Shown in pieces: positions 1-9,626 of a DNA stretch of 64,000 nt (its first letter is position 1; each line of letters starts with the position of its first letter). A program made the position numbers and the translations under genes. A model generated the notes under the pieces. The model saw only the letters and a program-made list of their open reading frames with translations, was not told the DNA's origin and searched no databases. This DNA is from Aurantimonas manganoxydans SI85-9A1 (GTDB lineage: Bacteria; Pseudomonadota; Alphaproteobacteria; Rhizobiales; Rhizobiaceae): NCBI RefSeq assembly GCF_000153465.1, contig NZ_CH672387.1, positions 1,677,546-1,741,545 of the forward strand, read 5' to 3'.

Positions 1-20
1 ACGCCGTCAACAACAAGTAA
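1..20 (+). CDS. C-terminal tail of a gene starting upstream (unidentified)
   Basis: Reading from base 3, the sequence encodes Ala-Val-Asn-Asn-Lys followed by TAA at 18-20. A strong hairpin with a T run follows 43 bases later, which fits the 3' end of a plus-strand gene. Five residues are too few to name a family. Confidence 0.5.
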
Positions 21-63
21 GGCCTGGCGCGGCCCACGTGGCCGCAGCAGTGCGAATGCAAAG

Positions 64-97
64 ACACCGGTCCAGGCGACGAGCCTGACCGGTGTTT
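64..97 (+). terminator. Rho-independent terminator of the upstream gene
   Basis: ACACCGGT-C-CAGG pairs with CCTG-ACCGGTGT: a 12-bp GC-rich stem with one bulged C, followed directly by TTTT. It sits just after the stop codon at 18-20 and points the same way. Confidence 0.75.
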
Positions 98-252
98 TGC
101 GTTTCAGGGGCCGGTATCGCACAGCGAGCGAAAGCCGGCGTGACCTGCAATCAGATGGCGGAGAGAGTGTGCGGCAGGTGCGCATCGCCGGAGCGGGCAG
201 GGGTCCGCTGGCAGGGTGCGGTCCGCGCGCCATAGCGCTGCGGACGGCTGGC

Positions 253-280
253 GGGGGGCAGGCCCGGAAGGCCCGCCCCG
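253..280 (-). terminator. GC-rich hairpin just downstream of the cold-shock gene
   Basis: On the minus strand a GGGGC/GGCC arm pairs with GGCC/GCCCC around a TTCC loop, 8 bases beyond the stop codon of the gene at 288-920. No U tract follows, so it may only stabilise the 3' end. Confidence 0.35.
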
Positions 281-287
281 CGGCGTA

Positions 288-920
288 TCAGTCGGCGCTG
301 AGGGTCCGTGCTTCCGGGCCCTTGTTGCCCTGGACGAATCGGACGGTGACCTTCTGGCCGTCGGCGAGGGTGGTCAGGCCCGAGCGGTTGAGGGCCGTGG
401 CATGGACGAAAACGTCCTTGCCGGCGCCGTCGTCGAGGCCGATGAAGCCGAAGCCCTTGTCGGCATTGTACCACTTGACCGTGCCGGTGGCTTCTTCCTC
501 GGGACCGCCGGGGGCGCCGCCGCCCTGCCGCGCAGGCGCGGGACGGGCGCGTGCCGGTGCGGGAGTGCCGGAGCCGGCCGCGACCGAGAGCACTTCGGTG
601 ACCTGCATGCCCTTCTGGCCCTGGTCGATCCGGACCGTGAGGCGGGTGCCTTCGGTCACGGCGTCGGCGCTGGCGCCGGCCGCTTCGAGGGCCCGCACGT
701 GCAGGAATGCCTCGGTGCCGTCAGCCGCCTTCACGAAGCCGAAGCCCTTGGTGGCGTTGAACCACATCACTTCGGCGTCGGACGGCAGCGATCCGCCGGA
801 CCCGCCAGCGGGCGACGAGCGCTGGAAGTAGCTCGGCTCGGCATCCCGCTCCGCCGGCAAGGCGCCGTCATCATCGAATCCGCGGCGGCGCGTGTCGCGG
901 TGGTCTCGGTATTTACCCAT
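288..920 (-). CDS. Dual cold-shock-domain protein
   Basis: The 210-residue product has two cold-shock domains, which bind single-stranded RNA or DNA. After a charged 50-residue N-terminus, domain 1 (about residues 50-115) has RNP1-like KGFGFV and RNP2-like AFLHV. An Ala/Pro/Arg-rich linker leads to domain 2 (about 143-208), with the more canonical VKWYNADKGFGFI and VFVHATAL. Such two-domain forms are usual in Alphaproteobacteria. I chose ATG at 920 because the residues before it (the frame stays open to 1064) are unlike any cold-shock protein and rich in Arg/Cys. The 164-bp gap to recQ could hold its promoter and a regulatory 5' leader. Its exact role (cold, stationary phase or general RNA chaperone) is not visible. 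Confidence 0.9.
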   Translation of the reverse strand: MGKYRDHRDTRRRGFDDDGALPAERDAEPSYFQRSSPAGGSGGSLPSDAEVMWFNATKGFGFVKAADGTEAFLHVRALEAAGASADAVTEGTRLTVRIDQGQKGMQVTEVLSVAAGSGTPAPARARPAPARQGGGAPGGPEEEATGTVKWYNADKGFGFIGLDDGAGKDVFVHATALNRSGLTTLADGQKVTVRFVQGNKGPEARTLSAD

Positions 921-1084
921 GGTGGTCTCAGCTTGGACATGTTCGGATTGCGGAATATGTAAAGGAAACGGCATCACGCGCAAGCGGCAGGGGATGCGTT
1001 TTACATCCTCCGCTCGCGCGATAGCTGTTTTCCGCGAATGATTTACCAGCAAATTGTCGCACATGCGACGGCGAAATATCGTCG

Positions 1085-2986
1085 TCAGGCGCGCTCCGCC
1101 GCGTCGGCGATGACGGCGAGGAAGGTGTCGCCGTAGCGTTCCAGCTTGGCGAGGCCGACGCCGGGAACCGCGTGCAGGGCGTCGGCATCATGCGGTCGCC
1201 GCTCGGCCATGGCCCTGAGGGTCGCGTCGGAAAACACCATGTAGGGCGGGACCTGCTGCTCCTTGGCGAGCCGCAGGCGCTCCTGTCGCAGCGCCTCGAA
1301 CAATGTCGCGGCGGTCTCGTCCATCCCCTCTGTCGCATGATCGCTGCGGCGGAACTGGGTGGCCTTGCGCACCCGGTCCTTGCGCAGGATCACCTTGCGC
1401 TCGCCGCGGAACACGGCGCGGGCATCCTCGCCCAGCTTCAGGGCCCCGAAAGCGGCGTGGTCAATGGTCAGAAGGCCCGATGCGGTGAGCTGCCGGGCCA
1501 CCGACTGCCAAACGCGCTGTTCGGTGTCCTTGCCGGCGCCGAAGACCGGGATTCCGTCCTGGCCGGCGCGCACGACCTTGTCGGTCGCCTTGCCGGTGAG
1601 AACGTCGATCACATGGCCCGAGCCGAACCGTTCGCCGGTGCGGTAGACGGCGGCGAGCAGCTTGACCGCCGCCTCGGTGCCGTCCCAGGTCTCGACCGGC
1701 GACAGGCAGGTGTCGCAATTGCCGCAACGCCCCTCGTGGTGCTCGCCGAAATGCGCGAGGATGGCGGCACGGCGGCAGTCGGCCGTCTCGCAGATGGCCA
1801 GAAGGGCGTCGAGCTTGGCGCGCTCAACCCGCTTGATGGTCTCCTCCGAACCGCCCTGATCGATCATCCGCCGGCGCTGCACCACGTCCTGCATGCCGTA
1901 GGCCATCCAGGCGTCGCTTGGCTGGCCGTCGCGGCCGGCGCGGCCGGTCTCCTGGTAATAGGCCTCGACCGACGAGGGCAGGTCGAGATGGGCGACGAAG
2001 CGCACGTCGGGCTTGTCGATGCCCATGCCGAAGGCCACCGTCGCGACGAGGCAGAGATTCTCCTCGTTGAGAAAGGCCGCCTGGTTCGCCGCGCGCACGC
2101 TGGCATCGAGCCCGGCATGATAAGGCAGGGCGCGGATGCCCTGGGTGTTCAGCCAGGCCGCCGTCTCTTCCACCTTGCGGCGCGACAGGCAGTAGACGAT
2201 GCCGCTGGCACCTTCGTGGCGTTCCAGGAACGACAGCAGCTGCTTCTTCGGATTGTCGCGTTCGACGATGGCGTAGCGGATGTTCGGCCGGTCGAAGCTG
2301 GTCATGTAGACCGGTGCGTCCGTCAGCCGCAGACGCTCGATGATGTCGGCCCGCGTCGTCGGGTCCGCGGTCGCGGTCAGGGCGATCCGCGGCACCGACG
2401 GGAAATCGTCGGCAAGGGTTTCGAGCAGCCGGTATTCGGGCCGGAAATCGTGCCCCCAGGCGCTGACGCAATGGGCTTCGTCAATGGCGAAGAGGGCGAT
2501 GCGGACACGCGACAGCGTGCGCCGGAACCCCTCGCTGACGATCCGCTCCGGCGTGACGTAGAGAAGGTCGAGCCTGCCGGCGAGAAGGTCGGCGCGCACC
2601 GTGTCGCGCTCCTCGTCGCTCATGGACGAGTTCAGGGAGGCGGCGTTGACGCCGGCCTGGCGCAGGCCCTCGACCTGGTCGTGCATCAGCGCGATCAGCG
2701 GCGAGACGACGATGCCGACGCCCGGGCGGCAGAGCGACGGGATTTGGTAGCAGACCGACTTGCCCGCGCCGGTCGGGAACAGGACGACGGCATCGCCACC
2801 GGCAACGACCTGGTCGACTACCGCTTCCTGCTGGCCGCGAAAGGCCGCGTGGCCGAAGACCGTCCGCAGCATCTCGCGCGGATCGGCCGTCGCGCCGACA
2901 TTGGTCGCCTGCGTCGGGCCGTTCCTGTCGAACAGGGGATCGGTCTTGGCCGGCCCGGCGGACCGGCGTCCTTCTTGCTGCATCAT
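1085..2986 (-). CDS. recQ: ATP-dependent DNA helicase RecQ
   Basis: The 633-residue protein has the full RecQ layout. Helicase motifs include Walker [18 protein letters not shown] within [23 protein letters not shown], and motif VI with [14 protein letters not shown] zinc-binding Cys set follows (CETADCRR, then CGNCDTC), then a winged-helix RQC domain, and a C-terminal HRDC domain around [12 protein letters not shown]. It unwinds DNA 3' to 5' in recombination and fork repair. The start is the first of two ATGs at 2986/2983, with GGAG about 7 bases upstream. It lies 124 bp downstream of a DNA glycosylase gene on the same strand, so a repair operon is possible, although a hairpin separates them. 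Confidence 0.97.
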   Translation of the reverse strand: MMQQEGRRSAGPAKTDPLFDRNGPTQATNVGATADPREMLRTVFGHAAFRGQQEAVVDQVVAGGDAVVLFPTGAGKSVCYQIPSLCRPGVGIVVSPLIALMHDQVEGLRQAGVNAASLNSSMSDEERDTVRADLLAGRLDLLYVTPERIVSEGFRRTLSRVRIALFAIDEAHCVSAWGHDFRPEYRLLETLADDFPSVPRIALTATADPTTRADIIERLRLTDAPVYMTSFDRPNIRYAIVERDNPKKQLLSFLERHEGASGIVYCLSRRKVEETAAWLNTQGIRALPYHAGLDASVRAANQAAFLNEENLCLVATVAFGMGIDKPDVRFVAHLDLPSSVEAYYQETGRAGRDGQPSDAWMAYGMQDVVQRRRMIDQGGSEETIKRVERAKLDALLAICETADCRRAAILAHFGEHHEGRCGNCDTCLSPVETWDGTEAAVKLLAAVYRTGERFGSGHVIDVLTGKATDKVVRAGQDGIPVFGAGKDTEQRVWQSVARQLTASGLLTIDHAAFGALKLGEDARAVFRGERKVILRKDRVRKATQFRRSDHATEGMDETAATLFEALRQERLRLAKEQQVPPYMVFSDATLRAMAERRPHDADALHAVPGVGLAKLERYGDTFLAVIADAAERA

Positions 2987-3067
2987 CGTCTCCGGGAATC
3001 GCCGCGCGAGGGTCGGTCATCGGGCGGCGCAACGCAACTCGTCGGCTAGTGCCGGACCGGCGGCGAT

Positions 3068-3097
3068 CCGTCACGTGCCGGTGGTGGCCCGTGACGG
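3068..3097 (-). terminator. Hairpin between the glycosylase and recQ genes
   Basis: Perfect 8-bp arms CCGTCACG and CGTGACGG flank a 14-base GC-rich loop, 13 bases after the glycosylase stop. No U run follows. It may act as a weak terminator, attenuator or mRNA 3'-end stabiliser. Confidence 0.45.
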
Positions 3098-3110
3098 GGC
3101 CGCAATGGGC

Positions 3111-3698
3111 TCATGGGTTGCCCGGTCGGGTGTCGACGGGAAAGCGGCCGCTGAGATAGCTGGAGCCCGCAAGGCCGAACCGCCACGGCGTGTCGGCGCC
3201 CTTGGTGATCCCGATCCGCGGCCCGGCGACGATCTGCGGCGATGCGCCTGCCGGCTCCAGCCGGAACGGTGGCGCGTCGAGCCGGCAGCCATTCTGCGCG
3301 CCGGTGATGCCGAGGGCCTGGGTAAGTCGTCCAGGACCGGCGCAGAGCTTGCGGATGTCGGCGAGGCCGCGCCGCGCCGCCATGGCGTCGAGGCCGAGCG
3401 TCGGTTCGATCGCCCGGATCAGGACGGCGCTGGCGTTGCCCGGCGCCTCGCAGACAAAGTTGAGGCACCAGTGGATGCCGTAGGAGCGATAGACATAGGC
3501 CCGGCCGGGTTCGCCGAACATCGCCGCGTTGCGCGCCGTCGCGCCCTTGAAGCTGTGGGAGGCGGGGTCCTGCTGATCGTAGGCCTCGGTCTCGACGATC
3601 GTGCCGCCGACGGTGCCGTCGACGACCAGCGTCGCGCCGATCAGATCCCGGGCCACGGACACGACGTCACGGTCGAAGAAGCGCGTTGAGATCATCAT
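3111..3698 (-). CDS. DNA-3-methyladenine glycosylase (MPG/AAG family)
   Basis: This 195-residue enzyme belongs to the Aag/MPG family, which excises alkylated purines such as 3-methyladenine to start base-excision repair. Family marks are IVETEAYDQQDPASHSF near the N-terminus (with the catalytic Glu), RAYVYRSYGIHWCLN, VLIRAIEP, and CAGPGRLTQALGI, plus GPRIGITKG near the end. Tandem ATGs occur at 3698 and 3695. The frame is open to 3893, but that extension is Arg/His-rich and resembles nothing in the family, so I rejected it. The length is close to the usual 180-220 residues. The recQ gene follows on the same strand. Confidence 0.93.
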   Translation of the reverse strand: MMISTRFFDRDVVSVARDLIGATLVVDGTVGGTIVETEAYDQQDPASHSFKGATARNAAMFGEPGRAYVYRSYGIHWCLNFVCEAPGNASAVLIRAIEPTLGLDAMAARRGLADIRKLCAGPGRLTQALGITGAQNGCRLDAPPFRLEPAGASPQIVAGPRIGITKGADTPWRFGLAGSSYLSGRFPVDTRPGNP

Positions 3699-3908
3699 GG
3701 CTCGGCGGTGGCTGTTTACGACGCTTGGCGATTGGTGGGCGCTTCGACGACGCACGGCGCGCCGTTTCGTTCCGGCTGCGGCGAGGTGAGAAGGCATCAA
3801 TGTCGTGTGCCCGTGCCTCCGCACACCAGTTGCCGCCCGGATGGGGGTGATCGGGAACGGCATCGACGCCATGACGTTTCGCGGTCGAGGCAACCCGAGG
3901 AGGTACCC

Positions 3909-4094
3909 ATGCCCGCTCAGTCCAAGTCACAGCAGAAGGCCGCCGGCGCAGCCCTGTCCGCCAAGCGCGGCGACACCAAGGTCTCCGATCTGCAGGGCGC
4001 GTCGAAAGGCATGTACGAAACGATGAGCGAGAAAGAGCTCGACGACATGGCGTCCACCGAGCGCAAGGGCAAGCCAGAGCACAAGTCAGACTAG
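3909..4094 (+). CDS. Small DUF3008-family protein
   Basis: A 61-residue, very hydrophilic and lysine-rich protein beginning MPAQSKSQQKAAGAALSAKR. The SKGMYETMSEKELDDMAST segment and the RKGKPEH end match the DUF3008 family, widespread small proteins of unknown function. The start is fixed by a strong GGAGGT six bases upstream of ATG 3909. It is a monocistronic unit closed by a strong terminator at 4118-4151. No function can be read from the sequence. The charge pattern suggests a soluble cytosolic or nucleic-acid-associated protein, which is only inference. Confidence 0.87.
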   Translation: MPAQSKSQQKAAGAALSAKRGDTKVSDLQGASKGMYETMSEKELDDMASTERKGKPEHKSD

Positions 4095-4117
4095 CGCCGC
4101 CGTCCTTCGGTGTGCAA

Positions 4118-4151
4118 ACGACAGCCGGCAGGTGACCCTGCCGGCTGTCGT
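4118..4151. terminator. Strong 15-bp perfect hairpin after the DUF3008 gene
   Basis: ACGACAGCCGGCAGG at 4118-4132 pairs perfectly with 4137-4151 around a TGAC tetraloop. No long T run follows, but the stability and position, 24 bases after the stop, fit a terminator. Confidence 0.7.
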
Positions 4152-4289
4152 CGTATCGGGCGGCGGACGCGGGCCCGGGCGCCGTGGCGCTTGTGCGACA
4201 GCAGCGCCGCCATCGTGCCGCGCGGCGTGCATCAGGAACCACATGTGCTAAGGGCGCCCGACATCATGTGACGGAGTTGTCTTCAAGAG

Positions 4290-5795
4290 ATGCCGAAAAG
4301 CGCCCTCGACAAGGATCTGAAAAAGGTCGTTTCGCTGGAAACGGCCACCTACGGTTCGGCCCGCTCGGTCGCGGCGCCCGGCATGGCGGTGCTCTTCCTC
4401 CTAGGGGCGATGGCGCTGGCCAGCGTCTTCGTGGCCGATGGTCCGCTGACCTATCTCGTCGTCATCGCCGCGGTCATCGCCGGCTACATGGCGTTGAATG
4501 TCGGCGCCAACGATGTTGCCAACAACATGGGCCCGGCCGTCGGCTCGAAGGCGCTGACGCTGGCCGGCGCGCTGGCGATCGCTGCGGTCTGCGAGGGCGC
4601 CGGTGCCATCATCGCCGGCGGCGACGTGGTCAGCACGATCTCCCGCGATCTCCTGCAGCCGCACGAGGCGATGGAGGCGATCGACTTCATCCTCATCATG
4701 ATGGCGGCGTTCCTGGCCGCCGGTCTGTGGATTCACCTGGCGACCGTCTTCGGCGCGCCGATCTCCACCACCCACGCCATTGTCGGCGGTGTCGTCGGCT
4801 CCGGCGTGGCGGCGGCCGGCGCGGGGATCGTCGCATGGCCGATGCTGGGCACGATCGTCGCCAGCTGGATCATCTCGCCGGCGCTGGGCGGCGGGATCGC
4901 GGCCCTGCTCCTGGCGCTGGTCGAGACCCTGATCCTCAACCGGGAGGACCGTCTCGCGGCGGCCCGGCGCTGGGTGCCGGTGCTGGTGGCGCTGATGTCC
5001 GGCATCTTCGCGATGTATCTGATGACCAAGGGCCTGAAGCGGCTGTGGAAGCCGGAACTGACGCATGTGCTGGCGGGCGGGCTCGCCTTCGCGCTTCTCG
5101 GCTGGCTCGTCTCTCGGCCCTGGATCCGACGGCGTTCGACGGGCATGGACAGCCGCATCAAGACGATCAGCAGCCTGTTCGTGCCGCCGCTGATCTTCGC
5201 GACCGCGCTGCTTTCCTTTGCGCATGGCGCCAACGACGTCGCCAATGCGGTCGGACCGCTGGCCGCGATCGTCGCGACCGCCACGTCGGGATCGACCGCC
5301 GACGGGCAGGTGGTCCTGCCCCTCTGGGTGCTGTCGATCGGCGCGATCGGCATCGCCGTCGGCCTCGCATTGTTCGGGCCGCGAGTGATCCGCACCGTTG
5401 GCGAGAAGATCACCAAAATGAACGAGATCCGCGCCTATTGCGTCGCCCTGTCAGCCGCGATCACGGTGCTGCTGGCCTCAAGCCTCGGCCTGCCGGTGTC
5501 CTCGACCCATATCGCGGTGGGCGCGATCTTCGGCGTCGGCTTCCTGCGCGAGTTCAAGTCGAACCGCGGGCTGGTCAATCCCGGCGTGCAGCCGCGGACA
5601 TTGTTCCTGAAGACGTCGCGGCTGAACGCGACGCCGGAGGAGGCGATCGCCAATTTCCAGAAGCGCGAACGGCGGCGTCTGGTGCGGCGTCAGCACCTGT
5701 TCGGCATCGCCGCCGCCTGGGTGATCACGGTGCCCGCGGCGGCCCTGCTCTCGGCGCTGCTCTACCTCGCCATGGCGGCCATGGTCGTCAGCTAG
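4290..5795 (+). CDS. Inorganic phosphate transporter, Pit (PHO4) family
   Basis: A 501-residue inner-membrane protein of the Pit/PHO4 family, low-affinity cation-coupled phosphate importers. Two internally repeated signature segments are visible: GANDVANNMGPAVGSKALT at about residues 73-91 and HGANDVANAVGPLAA at about 311-325. The second-half partners of each repeat are also present (STTHAIVGG and STHIAVGAIFG). About ten or more hydrophobic segments are present, with a hydrophilic centre near residues 275-295. The start ATG 4290 lies 15 bases after GGAG. No phoU-like partner is adjacent. It converges with the NUDIX gene, and the two coding ends overlap by 8 bp. Confidence 0.95.
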   Translation: MPKSALDKDLKKVVSLETATYGSARSVAAPGMAVLFLLGAMALASVFVADGPLTYLVVIAAVIAGYMALNVGANDVANNMGPAVGSKALTLAGALAIAAVCEGAGAIIAGGDVVSTISRDLLQPHEAMEAIDFILIMMAAFLAAGLWIHLATVFGAPISTTHAIVGGVVGSGVAAAGAGIVAWPMLGTIVASWIISPALGGGIAALLLALVETLILNREDRLAAARRWVPVLVALMSGIFAMYLMTKGLKRLWKPELTHVLAGGLAFALLGWLVSRPWIRRRSTGMDSRIKTISSLFVPPLIFATALLSFAHGANDVANAVGPLAAIVATATSGSTADGQVVLPLWVLSIGAIGIAVGLALFGPRVIRTVGEKITKMNEIRAYCVALSAAITVLLASSLGLPVSSTHIAVGAIFGVGFLREFKSNRGLVNPGVQPRTLFLKTSRLNATPEEAIANFQKRERRRLVRRQHLFGIAAAWVITVPAAALLSALLYLAMAAMVVS

Positions 5796-6261
5796 CGGTC
5801 AGCCGGCGATAGAGCTTCTCGGTCAATTCGACGACCGGCTTTTCCGTCAAGAGGCGGCGGGTCTCGGCGAAGGTCGCCCAATGCCGGTAGCGCTGGCGCA
5901 TTTCCTGCCACGCGTCGTGCTGCTGCTCGACCCGCAGGGGATAGAGCGTCACGTCGAGGACCTTGGTCTGGCGAAGTCCGCGCTTGAGCGTGCGGTAGGT
6001 GCCGAGCGGGGCCTGTTCGACGTGGCCCTGGACACCTGCCTCCTCGAGCGCTTCCTGCGCGGCGCTCTCCCAGGGGGCCAGGCCCTCCATCAGGGAGCCC
6101 TTCGGAAAGATCCAGCGGCCGGTGCGGCGCGAGGTGATCAGGAGGAAGACCGGCTGGTCGCCGACCATCGCATAGGGGATCGTCCCGGTCTGGGTGCCCG
6201 AGGGGTCGCTGCCGCGCAGCATCGAACGTTCGGCGAGTCTTTCGCGCAGCACTTCCATCAT
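5788..6261 (-). CDS. NUDIX hydrolase
   Basis: The 157-residue protein has one NUDIX domain, which hydrolyses nucleoside diphosphates linked to another group. The NUDIX box begins PKGSLMEGL and ends QEALEEAGV. Against the consensus GX5EX7REUXEEXGU, the first Glu is Leu and the Arg is Gln, but the metal-binding EE is kept. This resembles the diphosphoinositol-polyphosphate/Ap(n)A hydrolase-like subgroup, so ITSRRTGRWIFPKG is as expected. Two ATGs at 6261/6258 follow a GAGAGGAA ribosome site. Residues upstream of them in the open frame are unlikely to be translated. The natural substrate cannot be deduced. Confidence 0.9.
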   Translation of the reverse strand: MMEVLRERLAERSMLRGSDPSGTQTGTIPYAMVGDQPVFLLITSRRTGRWIFPKGSLMEGLAPWESAAQEALEEAGVQGHVEQAPLGTYRTLKRGLRQTKVLDVTLYPLRVEQQHDAWQEMRQRYRHWATFAETRRLLTEKPVVELTEKLYRRLTAS

Positions 6262-6344
6262 GGGCCGGTTCCTCTCTCGTTCCGCTCGGCGCGCAGGCCA
6301 TCCCGGCGCGCGCAAAGCAGATCATCATCATATCAACTGCATTG

Positions 6345-6373
6345 AACTTGCCCCGATCTGGCGGCGGCAAGTT
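6345..6373. promoter_or_regulatory. Dyad upstream of the NUDIX gene
   Basis: Perfect 8-bp arms AACTTGCC and GGCAAGTT are separated by 13 bases, 84 bp upstream of the NUDIX start. It could be an operator or a leader hairpin. Confidence 0.3.
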
Positions 6374-6658
6374 GCCTGTGGAGACTGTGTCGCGGCGAGC
6401 GCGCGCGGCGCCTGGCAGAGGCGGGGCGGCGAATATCGAATCGCAGCGTATCATCCGTGTATGAGTTATAGGGCGCACGCTGTGCGCTTTCCAGCCCTGT
6501 TGCTCGGGGCGAAAGGAAAAGCACTGTTGCGCCAAGCGTTTGTCTTCACGCTTGCGTGAATTGCGGGAGCCCGGTGGCCGTTCGGGCACGGTCGTGGCGA
6601 GACCCGGCAAGGCCGCGTAAAGCGGGCTTCCGGCTTCATGCTTTGGCCATATTGGAGT

Positions 6659-6678
6659 GCGTTACGAGCTTGTAACGC
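6659..6678. promoter_or_regulatory. Candidate operator upstream of the L,D-transpeptidase gene
   Basis: GCGTTACgagcttGTAACGC is a perfect 7-bp-arm dyad ending 94 bp before the start codon. A related GTTAC/GTAAC dyad precedes the RcnB-like gene at 37422-37436. Confidence 0.4.
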
Positions 6679-6772
6679 TTGGTCAGCGGGCGGATCCGGC
6701 AAGACCCGTCAGCTTCCGTTTACCATGACGGGCTAGGTTCTGCAGGGACGTGCATATCCACGAGGAGTTTCG

Positions 6773-8116
6773 ATGACGATTTCCAACGACGCGTGCAACG
6801 GCAAGCGGCTCAGCCGCCGTCGCTTCGTGCTCGGCACGGCGGCCGCCAGTGCAGCGATGCTGCCCGGTGCCGCCTTTGCGCAGAACGCCCTCGGCGAACT
6901 GCTGCAGGCGCCGACGCGCGGCAATTGGGACGATCAGTTCGACACGCGCGGCTCCAACGTCCGTCAGGTCGCCTCGAACTCCCCGGTGTTCTCCGAAAAC
7001 ACGATCTATTCGCTGCAGGAGGCGATCAACAGCTATTCCGCCATCGTGCAGGGCGGTGGCTGGCCGATGGTGCCGGAAGGCGAGACGCTGAAGATCGGCG
7101 TGCAGTCGCGCACCGTGCCGGTGCTGCGGCAGCGTCTGGCGATCGCCGGCGACCTCGGCAACAATGCCGGCGGATCCCCGGCCTTCGATACCTATGTCGA
7201 CGCGGCTGTGAAGCGCTTCCAGGCCCGTCACGGCCTCCCGGCCGACGGCGTCGTCTCGGGCCACACCTACAAGGCGATGAATGTCGGCGCCGACCTGCGC
7301 CTCGGCCAGCTCCAGACCAATCTGCAGCGTCTGCGCGAGAAGCTCGCCACCGATCTCGGCCAGCGCTACGTGGTGGTCAACATTCCGGCCGCATCGATCG
7401 AGGCCGTCGAGAATGGCCGCGTCGTGCAGCGTCATACGGCGGTTGTCGGCAAGGTCGACCGGCAGACGCCGATCCTCGACTCGCGCATCACCAACCTCAA
7501 CCTGAACCCCTACTGGCATGCTCCGGTGTCGATCGTCCGCAAGGACATCATCCCGCTGATGCAGAAGGACCCGACCTATCTAGAGCGGAACGCCATCCGC
7601 ATCTTCGACGGCAATGGTCAGGAAATCCCGCCGCAGACGATCGACTGGAACACGGAAGAGGCGGTGAAGTATCTGTTCCGTCAGGATCCGGGCAAGATCA
7701 ACGCGATGGCGTCGGTGAAGATCAACTTCCCGAACCCGCATGCGGTCTACATGCACGACACCCCGCAGCAGAGCCTGTTCTCGGAACTGATGCGCTTCGA
7801 ATCGTCGGGCTGCGTGCGCGTGCAGAACGTGCGCGACCTGATCGTCTGGCTGGCCCGCGACGTGCCGGGCTGGGATCGCCAGCGCATCGAGCAGGTGATC
7901 GCCGCCCGCGAGCGCCAGGACATCGACCTCCTGAACCCGGTGCCGGTGCATTTCACCTACGTCACCGCCTGGGCGACCGATCCGACGGTCGTGCAGTTCC
8001 GCGACGACATCTATCACCGCGACGGTGTCGAACAGCTGGCGATGAGCGAACTGACGGCGACGGCCTATGCGCCGAACCAGCAGAACCCCTACGCCCGCGG
8101 CGACGACGGCTACTGA
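6773..8116 (+). CDS. L,D-transpeptidase with peptidoglycan-binding domain (YcbB/LdtD type), Tat-exported
   Basis: The 447-residue protein is a predicted periplasmic cell-wall enzyme. A twin-arginine signal lies at about residues 11-40 (LSRRRFVLG, then a hydrophobic Ala-rich stretch ending AAFAQ). A peptidoglycan-binding domain follows at about 120-170 (DAAVKRFQARHGLPADGVV), then a YkuD catalytic domain. The active-site region reads HDTPQQ, then FESSGCVRVQN, where the Cys is the nucleophile and SSGCVRV stands in for the commoner S/T-HGC-xR form. Such enzymes make 3-3 cross-links or attach proteins to peptidoglycan. The ATG follows GAGGAG. The gene stands alone, closed by a terminator at 8141-8171. 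Confidence 0.93.
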   Translation: MTISNDACNGKRLSRRRFVLGTAAASAAMLPGAAFAQNALGELLQAPTRGNWDDQFDTRGSNVRQVASNSPVFSENTIYSLQEAINSYSAIVQGGGWPMVPEGETLKIGVQSRTVPVLRQRLAIAGDLGNNAGGSPAFDTYVDAAVKRFQARHGLPADGVVSGHTYKAMNVGADLRLGQLQTNLQRLREKLATDLGQRYVVVNIPAASIEAVENGRVVQRHTAVVGKVDRQTPILDSRITNLNLNPYWHAPVSIVRKDIIPLMQKDPTYLERNAIRIFDGNGQEIPPQTIDWNTEEAVKYLFRQDPGKINAMASVKINFPNPHAVYMHDTPQQSLFSELMRFESSGCVRVQNVRDLIVWLARDVPGWDRQRIEQVIAARERQDIDLLNPVPVHFTYVTAWATDPTVVQFRDDIYHRDGVEQLAMSELTATAYAPNQQNPYARGDDGY

Positions 8117-8140
8117 GCCACGCCACGGCGACGACATGCG

Positions 8141-8171
8141 GGCCGGGTGCAGCGATGCGCCCGGCCTTTTT
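8141..8171 (+). terminator. Rho-independent terminator after the L,D-transpeptidase gene
   Basis: GGCCGGGTGCA pairs with TGCGCCCGGCC (one mismatch) and is followed by TTTTT. It isolates glyA from the upstream gene. Confidence 0.85.
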
Positions 8172-8278
8172 CATGCGCGGCCTTTCGCCGTTGGTGCTGC
8201 GCAAGCTGCTATGGTATTGGCGCAGCCATCTCGTGGCAGGACCCCGCCGGGTCGCCGCGCCGCCCGAAGGAGACCATC

Positions 8279-9595
8279 ATGAGCCAGGCCATTCGTAACG
8301 ATGCGTCGCGCGAGTTCGGCGATTTCTTCACCGCCTCGCTGGCCGACCGCGACCCCGACATCTTCGGCGCCGTCGGCAACGAACTGTCGCGCCAGCGTCA
8401 CGAGATCGAACTGATCGCGTCCGAAAACATCGTGTCGCGCGCCGTGCTCGAGGCGCAGGGCTCGGTGCTGACCAACAAATATGCCGAGGGCTATCCGGGC
8501 CGGCGCTACTACGGCGGTTGCGAGTTCGTCGACGTCGTCGAGACGCTGGCCATCGACCGGGTGAAGCAGCTGTTCGGCTGCGAATTCGCCAATGTGCAGC
8601 CCAATTCCGGCAGCCAGGCCAACCAGGCGGTCCTCCTGGCCCTGTCGAAGCCGGGCGACACGCTGCTCGGCATGAGCCTGGACGCCGGCGGCCACCTGAC
8701 CCACGGCGCCAAGCCGAATCTGTCGGGCCGCTGGTTCAACGCCGTGCAGTACGGTCTCGATCTGGAGACCGGCCTCATCGACTACGACCAGGTCGAGGCA
8801 CTGGCCGTCGAGAACAAGCCGGCGATCATCGTGGCGGGTGGTTCGGCCTACTCGCGCCAGATCGATTTCGCCCGCTTCCGGGCGATCGCCGACAAGGTCG
8901 GTGCGTATCTGTGGGTCGACATGGCGCATTTCGCCGGCATCGTGGCCGCTGGTCTCCACCCGAGCCCGTTCCCGCACGCCCATGTCGCCACCTCGACGAC
9001 CCACAAGACCCTGCGCGGTCCGCGCGGCGGCATCGTCCTGACCAATGATGAGGCGATCGCCAAGAAGATCAACTCGGCGGTGTTCCCGGGTCTGCAGGGC
9101 GGACCGCTGATGCATGTCATCGCCGGCAAGGCCGTGGCCTTCGGCGAGGCGCTGACGCCGGGCTTCCGCTCCTATATCGGGGCGGTCTGTGAGAATGCGC
9201 GGGCGCTGGCGGAGACGCTGCGCGAGGGCGGCGTCGACATCGTGTCGGGCGGCACCGACACCCATCTGATGCTCGTCGACCTGCGGCCGAAGGGCCTGAC
9301 CGGCAAGGCCTCGGAACTGGCGCTCGGCCGGGCCAACATCACCTGCAACAAGAATGGCGTGCCCAACGACCCGGAAAAGCCGATGGTGACCTCGGGCATC
9401 CGGCTCGGCACCCCCGCGGCCACCAGCCGCGGCTTCGGCGTGCCGGAGTTCCAGGAAGTCGGCCGGATGATCGTCGAGGTTCTCGACGGACTGAAGGCGG
9501 CCAATTCCGAAGAAGGCAACGCCGCCGTCGAGGCTGCGGTAAAGGAGAAGGTCGTCGCGCTGACGGACCGGTTCCCGATTTACGAAGGCCTCTGA
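8279..9595 (+). CDS. glyA: Serine hydroxymethyltransferase
   Basis: The 438-residue PLP enzyme interconverts serine and glycine while charging tetrahydrofolate with a one-carbon unit. Clear marks are the N-terminal [30 protein letters not shown], and the PLP-lysine segment [13 protein letters not shown]. The end of the protein, with [19 protein letters not shown], is also typical. The start ATG 8279 follows AAGGAGA by six bases. The frame is open further upstream to 8147, but that part crosses the terminator, so it is excluded. The nrdR and riboflavin genes follow in the order usual for Alphaproteobacteria, after a hairpin. Confidence 0.98.
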   Translation: MSQAIRNDASREFGDFFTASLADRDPDIFGAVGNELSRQRHEIELIASENIVSRAVLEAQGSVLTNKYAEGYPGRRYYGGCEFVDVVETLAIDRVKQLFGCEFANVQPNSGSQANQAVLLALSKPGDTLLGMSLDAGGHLTHGAKPNLSGRWFNAVQYGLDLETGLIDYDQVEALAVENKPAIIVAGGSAYSRQIDFARFRAIADKVGAYLWVDMAHFAGIVAAGLHPSPFPHAHVATSTTHKTLRGPRGGIVLTNDEAIAKKINSAVFPGLQGGPLMHVIAGKAVAFGEALTPGFRSYIGAVCENARALAETLREGGVDIVSGGTDTHLMLVDLRPKGLTGKASELALGRANITCNKNGVPNDPEKPMVTSGIRLGTPAATSRGFGVPEFQEVGRMIVEVLDGLKAANSEEGNAAVEAAVKEKVVALTDRFPIYEGL

Positions 9596-9626
9596 CAGCC
9601 GCCCGGGCCGGCACGGCCCAGCCAGG

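Larger units (their letters stand above)
6262..6772. other. 511-bp gene-free region between divergent NUDIX and L,D-transpeptidase genes
   Basis: I see no credible coding sequence here. The stretch must contain both divergent promoters. It holds three dyads: AACTTGCC/GGCAAGTT (6345-6373), CAAGCGT/ACGCTTG (6533-6554) and GCGTTAC/GTAACGC (6659-6678). Base composition is locally more AT-rich near 6430-6480 than in the flanking genes. Confidence 0.6.

Noticed and set aside
1172..3049. A 625-codon open frame opposite recQ
   Set aside because: It is the antisense of a clear RecQ gene. Long antisense frames are expected in such GC-rich DNA, and its composition (Ala/Gly/Asp/His-rich, no domains) is that of a shadow.
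8117..8278. Possible glycine riboswitch before glyA
   Set aside because: The gap holds only a terminator and a ribosome site; no tandem aptamer-like structure was seen.
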